From Neckera pumila (lineage: Eukaryota > Streptophyta > Bryopsida > Hypnales > Neckeraceae), in the NCBI GenBank assembly GCA_963969595.1, contig OZ018415.1, positions 14,570,001-14,634,000 on the forward strand: DNA of 64,000 nucleotides, read 5' to 3'. The position numbers and the translations under genes are program-made. This document shows, piece by piece, positions 59,083-64,000 of this stretch (the first letter of the stretch is position 1; each line of letters begins with the position of its first letter). A model generated the notes under the pieces. That model had not been told where the DNA came from. It searched no databases and saw only the letters and a list, made by a program, of their open reading frames with translations.

Positions 59083-61393
59083 TTATTGAGAAGGATGTGA
59101 CGAAGAGATTGAAGTACTTTCACAACCAGGACAATTATGAAGACTCTCATGAATGTATATGTCACAATCAAAGCAAAAATGCTGCCTACAACGGGGGCAT
59201 TCCAGTCGAACTCCTTTGACCTTCCCTCCTGCAATTTCACAAACAAAACACCGTTAATGTCCGACATCGTTACAAAGTATTTCTCTAAAAGACATATTAC
59301 ACTAATAAGAGAATCTGAAAGGATAACAGCACGTAATTTGAGCCATGCTTCAGATCCTTATGAATTTATGAACTAAAGAGACTCTACCTGGAGTCGGAAG
59401 CTCCTGCATGCACCCATAGCAACTCCCAGACAAGCTTTTCCATCCGTTTGAGACGGCTATGTTCGCAACCTCTTCAAAAGGGGCGACGGGAAAGAGGTGA
59501 TGGTATGACCGTGCAAGGTGTGGAGAAGACACCAGAGTTAAGCCACATATGTGACATTGCGTTGGAAGCTCACAGACTCTGGCCCTGCAACGAGGACAAG
59601 TGTAGCCCCCTCCAATCTTGACTTCTCTATGGCACGCACAAAGAGCCACTGCATCTTCAGCCCCCCTTTGAGGAAACCCCATGCGTACCAGACTTGCCAC
59701 AGACATGTCAGCTTGCGTTGGGGGTGGAGGCGCATGCTCCATAATCAATTCCTTCAAATGGGCCTGTTAAGACATCACAAATTTTGAAAGAATCATCAAG
59801 AACTCCCAAAGCCTCAATGAAATTTGGTCTTACGCGACAGTTCAATGCTCATAGAATCTAGGAAGGCTGCTGCATTGAAGAAAGAGTTACCTCTCCTGAC
59901 TAAAATTACAAACCGACCTAATTCTGAAGAATTTCAAAAACGTCTCGACCTCTGTCCACAAAAAGGAAATCCTCACGTGACCAGGTTTCAGAGAAGCACC
60001 TTGCGTCCACAACCAATTGAAGGATACAGAATCAAAGCAGAAAGACAGCAGCGAGAATGACTTAAGAGATCGTGAAGACCCTAACACACAACATCATATT
60101 CTAAGTCCGACAGCCATGCACTAACATTGATGCATACCTCGTTGGAAGCCACGGAGTACATGCCTCCAGTCTGATCACACAATAATTTACATATGAATAT
60201 CTCTGCAGATAGACCCACAACAGAGCACCGGATATTCGCTTCTTTACACTTCTGCACGGCCTCCATGATGTCTCCGGGATCGATGGTACTCAAGGCCGAA
60301 AAGATTAACATGATTTCTCGATGCCCGTAACTTGGAATTTGAGTCAAATACCCCCGTGCCAGATCCAGAGCATTCTGAATCGAAGCATCCCCTGCACACT
60401 CCATATTGCTTCGGAGAGCCCTGATATGCGCCTCGGGGCTACCGCTCAAATCGGTCAGTCGGAGCGCAATCCCATTCCGCAGCAGTATGATCCCTAAATG
60501 GCTCAATGGGTTCTGGTCGAAAAACTCCCGAACAAAGGCCTCCACACAATCAGCCACAATGCCCATTCGACTTGGCCGAAGATCCGTCTCTGCAGCTGCC
60601 TGCATGGAAAGCCAGGCATTACCCCGATTACTATAATTAAACCATTCCCATGTCACAACTCCACTTCCCAACCCTAAGTATGTGCCCATCGTCATGAAGA
60701 TGTTTCAAGGCCATGCAATCAAGTACTTCTGAATGAAGCGACCGTATCACTACCAATTCAACCATATATTAAAATACGGTCATAGTCGGAAAATCAGTGC
60801 TAGGCTTGGCAAAAAGTGGAAGCAATTTGGTGAGTGCAGTTCAGCTCAATCCCATTTCATTCAACTCGAGACAGGAACTACAGTTCCCAGCCCTAACTCT
60901 GGGACATTCTTTCATTGCATAATTGTAATTGTATATTGCAATGTTTCAAGGCAAATCATCAAGTCTTCCTGAACTATGTGAACCTCTGGATCATCCCAAT
61001 ATCAAACAATGTGAGAAATCACTGGTGGATCTTGACGTGCGCATATGACACGCATTCAGAGGAGCTGAATTCATTAATCCTACAACAAATAAACGTGTGA
61101 GGCTCACTCACTCGGGAGAAATCGAGCAAAACGTAGACGTAGCGGATGATACCACGCTGGATGTGAGGCCCCGCCATGGCCGCTATCCGCTTCCGATGCT
61201 GGCGTTGCTGGTCGGCCACATCCAGCGGATTACGCAGCATTCCGGACTCATCCTCCTGCAGCTCCTCCCAGGAACGCTCATCCGCGTAGTCGCGTTCGAA
61301 GGCTCCCCGGTCCGCCATGGCCTCATCCTCCTCCACGCCATCGTCCTCCAAGTCCAATCGTAGCGGCACGTGCCGCTCGTCCATGTCCATCAT
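59083..61393 (-). CDS. GTF2H2: TFIIH core subunit p44 (general transcription factor IIH subunit 2), 4 exons
   Basis: Exons (minus): 61112-61393, 60138-60599, 59388-59763, 59083-59228, giving 421 aa, the size expected of the plant protein. p44/Ssl1 is part of the TFIIH core; it binds and stimulates the XPD helicase in transcription start and nucleotide excision repair. Residues about 81-265 form the von Willebrand A fold (GIIRYVYVLLDFSR, PSRMGIVADCVEAFVREFFD, IPSYGHREIMLIFSALST, DPGDIMEAVQKCKE, CSVVGLSAEIFICKLL). A C4 zinc finger follows (C304, C307, C318, C321), then the LVSSPHLARSYHHLFPVAPF signature. The C-terminal RING-like finger spans about C363 to C409 (GCMQ, CPRCRQHFCFDCDIYIHESL, CPGC). 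All key cysteines are present. The start is the first in-frame ATG (61393); a second Met follows at once. Donors: GTGAGT, GTATGC, GTAGAG. All junctions keep phase. Confidence 0.95.
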
Positions 61394-61410
61394 CTCCCTC
61401 ACACCTCCTA

Positions 61411-61755
61411 TTCAGCTCTCCGTCCAAAACTGCCACAACGCAACAATGCTACTTAGAAACAGAGTCATCGTCCTCATTGGAAATAAAACCCTAAACCTTC
61501 TATACACACGGCTCAAAATACATACATCAGACATAAACCCCTTTCTACACCATGAAAGATGTCCCCAGTGACTTGTATTAAGCTCTATGTTCAAAGCTGC
61601 CAAAGCGCAATACCACAACGCAACAATGCTACTTAGAAATAAAGTCATCGTCCTCATTGGAAATAAAACCTTAAACCTTCTATATACACGGCTCAAAATA
61701 CATACTTCAGACATAAATCCCTGTCAACACCATGAAAAATATCCGCAAAGATTTG
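61411..61755. repeat. tandem duplication of about 180 bp upstream of the p44 gene
   Basis: Words such as CACAACGCAACAATGCTACT recur exactly 180 bp apart (from 61435 and 61615), as do AGTCATCGTCCTCATTGGAA and CGGCTCAAAATACATAC. The two copies are about 90% alike and differ by a 12-bp indel and scattered changes. The array begins 18 bp upstream of the start codon, so it must include 5' UTR and promoter. Confidence 0.9.
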
Positions 61756-62560
61756 TATATATTCGTTCGAAATGAAATCTACTTTCATGTGTGAAAAGGA
61801 AGAGATTGCTTTTATGAATAACAAACAAAGAAACAAAATGCGTACACACTCGGGAGGTCGCAATGCCGAGTTGCAGGGCGAGATTCTGAACAGGACTCCG
61901 ACAACTGGCGATCAAATCTGGAGGCAGGCAGCCTTCCAGAAATTGCAAAAAAAGATTATTGGCCTCGATTGATCGTGAGTCGCATTGAATTAGTCAGGCT
62001 AAGGCATCGGCAACTGTGGAAATGAGGTCGAACTGTAACGGAAACGGAAAATGTCATTACTGGACAATGCTTGTTTTTTTACTTGACGAGCACGCTCTCA
62101 ATGATTAGTTGAAAAAAAAGCAATCTAAACTCGCAGAAACGAATGAGAAAGAGAATTGGAGTTATCATATTTACCTTTGAAAGAGCTGCTGTCATGGTGA
62201 GAGAACAACCTTCTTGTGTCGCAGATGCGACATCGCCCGAAGCACGAATTGGTGGTGCTCGAACCTTAAACCCTAATCGAACATAAGAAGAAAAGTAATG
62301 AGAAATGTGACGGGAAAAGTAACGAGAAAAGTAACGCATGATGTTTCGGTAACGAGAAACGTTTGGAGTGGGTTTCCAATTCCGCAATTTTTGAGTGAAT
62401 AGCATCATGTTGTTGGTGGTGATAAGGTAGACCTGCTCAATTCCATTCCCTGCCCAATTTTGTCATCCTACTTTGGGTCCCAATTCCATCCAAAAAAACA
62501 GCCTAATGTAGTGTGTTTTTTTGACAAAATTGCTATATTAATACCAACAAGGGATAATGT
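61756..62560. promoter_or_regulatory. upstream region of the p44 gene, possible leader exon
   Basis: At 62180-62200 the minus strand offers a short ATG frame (ATGACAGCAGCTCTTTCAAAG) followed by a good donor, GTAAAT. No matching acceptor leading into p44 in frame was found, so it might be a leader exon or chance. AGAAAAGTAACG-type short repeats lie at 62290-62345. No gene is supported. Confidence 0.3.
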
Positions 62561-62723
62561 GTCAATTCATTAATGGTGAGTACTTAAGTGCCATTGGATA
62601 CATAGAAAGACAGTTATGGGTTGTTTATAGGACATTTAGGACTCCATTCTATAAACAATTTTTATCGAAAAATTTAAATTTCACTTGGACTAGTGTGGCC
62701 CTGTGCCGTTGGCCCAATTTTCA

Positions 62724-62796
62724 TCTACTCCCGGTTCCACTCCTGGTTCTACTTCTGATTCTACTCCCAGTTCTACTCCCGGTTCCACTCCCAGCA
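62724..62796. repeat. 12-bp minisatellite
   Basis: About six units of CTACTCCCGGTT and variants (TTCCACTCCTGG, TTCTACTTCTGA). Confidence 0.75.
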
Positions 62797-62819
62797 CCAA
62801 GAACACCACCAAAATCAAA

Positions 62820-63380
62820 GTAAAAGTAATTTTTTAATTTTTTAATCAATTAATACTTTGAAATTCGATAACTTTTGCACCACCGCTCCAAACGCCATGA
62901 AACCAAGCCAGTACACCCCTCCTTGGCGAGAGCTTTCCGATGGTACCAAGCACGCGGCCGGGGGATGCACGGTCAGGAAGTTGTCCATGCTACAAACAAA
63001 ACAAAACAAAACAAACAAACAAACAAACAAACAAACAAACAAACAAACAAACAAACAAACAAACAAACAAACAAACAAACAAACAAACAAACAAACAAAC
63101 AAACAAACAAACAAACAAACAAACAAACAAACAAACAAACAAACAAACAAACAAACAAACAAACAAACAAACAAACAAACAAACAAACAAACAAACAAAC
63201 AAACAAACAAACAAACAAACAAACAAACAAACAAACAAACAAACAAACAAACAAACAAACAAACAAACAAACAAACAAACAAACAAACAAACAAACAAAC
63301 AAACAAACAAACAAACAAACAAACAAACAAACAAACAAACAAACAAACAAACAAACAAACAAACAAACAAACAGCCTCAT
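62820..63380 (-). repeat. dispersed repeat (copy 2) with hugely expanded AAAC run
   Basis: The minus strand repeats the block order of 31136-31345: 'gcgtgcttggtaccat', 'cggaaagctctcgcca', 'ttggtttcatggcgtttgg', then an A/T-rich zone. At the position of the short GTTT run of copy 1 stands an uninterrupted AAAC array, about 63007-63372, roughly 91 units and 366 bp. Confidence 0.75.
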
Positions 63381-64000
63381 TTAAGGTATTGATTTGATTT
63401 GTGAACAAGCGCACGCCTTTGAAAAATACACTGACCCTAAAATATTCAGATTGCAAATCAAGGTAGCAATAGGTTTATCTACCTTAGCATTGCCCATGAG
63501 GCATTGAACAACACTAGATTCAATGGAACCATATATAATTATCAATTCCTTCTTTGGAAATACCATCAATGTACTTGTGCTTCTCAAAATACATGTTGTA
63601 ATTGCTAACTCTAAAACACTATGGAGGACAAAAACTGTCCAATGAAATGTATATTCACTAGAGAAATTATAGAAACAAAGAATGTATCTAATCATCCAAA
63701 TATATGATACTTTTTTTACTTCTTCGGAGATAAACCTCGTCCATTCGAGATTAATTGGCAGTAATACAAGATGGAAGAAAGCCATAAAGAGCAAATTCTT
63801 TTGTACAAATGCATTATATCTTGAAAATAGACTGAAAGATCTTTGACATCCCCCAATTTACAAAAAAATGCAGATAGGGCTCCCGCTCTGGCTCTGATTG
63901 GGTGTTGTGAATTTTGATTTTCGGATACCGATCTTTATATATGTACCGAGGTTGAAAATGAGATCAAACTGTATTGAAATGAGCGTAAAATGAATAGATA
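63381..64000. other. window end, one unrecognised open frame
   Basis: A minus-strand frame of 137 codons (63381-63794) is open and rich in hydrophobic residues (FHLVLLPINL, FVLHSVLELAITTCIL). I recognise no family, and it abuts the simple repeat. AT-rich chance frames of this size are possible. Confidence 0.25.

Noticed and set aside
59130..59267. Membrane-like frame (VGSIFALIVTYTFMRVFIIV) over the last p44 exon
   Set aside because: It is the wrong frame; the frame in phase with exon 3 gives the conserved zinc-binding CPRC...CPGC end.
62842..63456. Long open frames reading repeated NKQT or CLFV
   Set aside because: They are translations of the AAAC microsatellite, which is open in several frames on both strands, and not genes.
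1..64000. tRNA, rRNA or other structured RNA genes
   Set aside because: No T-arm-like GGTTCGAATCC context with a matching acceptor stem, and no rRNA-like block, was found by eye on either strand; a covariance search could still find short ones.

Overview
This is nuclear DNA of a land plant. It carries spliced genes with GT-AG introns of about 100-2000 bp for plant-specific or plant-typical families (a LOB-domain factor, an OSCA channel, a plant BPI/LBP protein, TFIIH p44, a RING-CH protein). They lie in AT-rich intergenic DNA full of MITEs, fold-back elements, LINE tails and a solo LTR. The proteins are full length but look rather divergent from flowering-plant forms as I know them. That suggests a non-flowering lineage (bryophyte, lycophyte or fern), but the sequence does not let me name the species.

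Layout. 1-5200: AT-rich DNA with a CACTA-type MITE (2660-2882) and a decayed, intron-bearing SKP1 pseudogene (3106-3708). 5206-10071 (minus): complete six-exon BPI/LBP gene, 508 aa, with a degenerate minisatellite in intron 1 and another against its start codon. 12271-13420 (minus): two-exon LBD gene, 250 aa, whose intron holds an exact 35-bp copy of the start of exon 2. 15600-46200: a gene desert of repeats. Its main component is a dispersed family flanked by TTAA with CCCTAAAG-like ends (18587-19814, 20099-22802, 27675-28592, 39217-40109 and fragments). One copy is split by a 1763-bp solo LTR (20482-22244) packed with CCAANTTGG motifs. Fold-backs, two truncated LINEs plus one LINE tail, and a 1.26-kb-period direct repeat make up much of the rest. 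47780-52896 (plus): complete 11-exon OSCA/CSC1-like channel gene, 791 aa, preceded by about five tandem units of 250-290 bp. 53923-56582 (minus): RING-CH gene whose last membrane exon exists in several duplicated versions. 59083-61393 (minus): complete four-exon TFIIH p44 gene (GTF2H2/SSL1), 421 aa, with a 180-bp tandem duplication just upstream. 62700-63400: a dispersed repeat carrying about 91 AAAC units.

The five genes have unrelated jobs (lipid or LPS binding, transcription control, mechano/osmosensing, ubiquitin ligation, core transcription and DNA repair) and do not form a pathway. They share a structural habit: local tandem duplication at gene borders, sometimes copying exon pieces into introns. 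The two observations I find most unusual are the TTAA-flanked transposon family and the duplicated terminal exon of the RING-CH gene. All exon models were built by eye from reading frame, splice consensus and family resemblance; no search or alignment was run.
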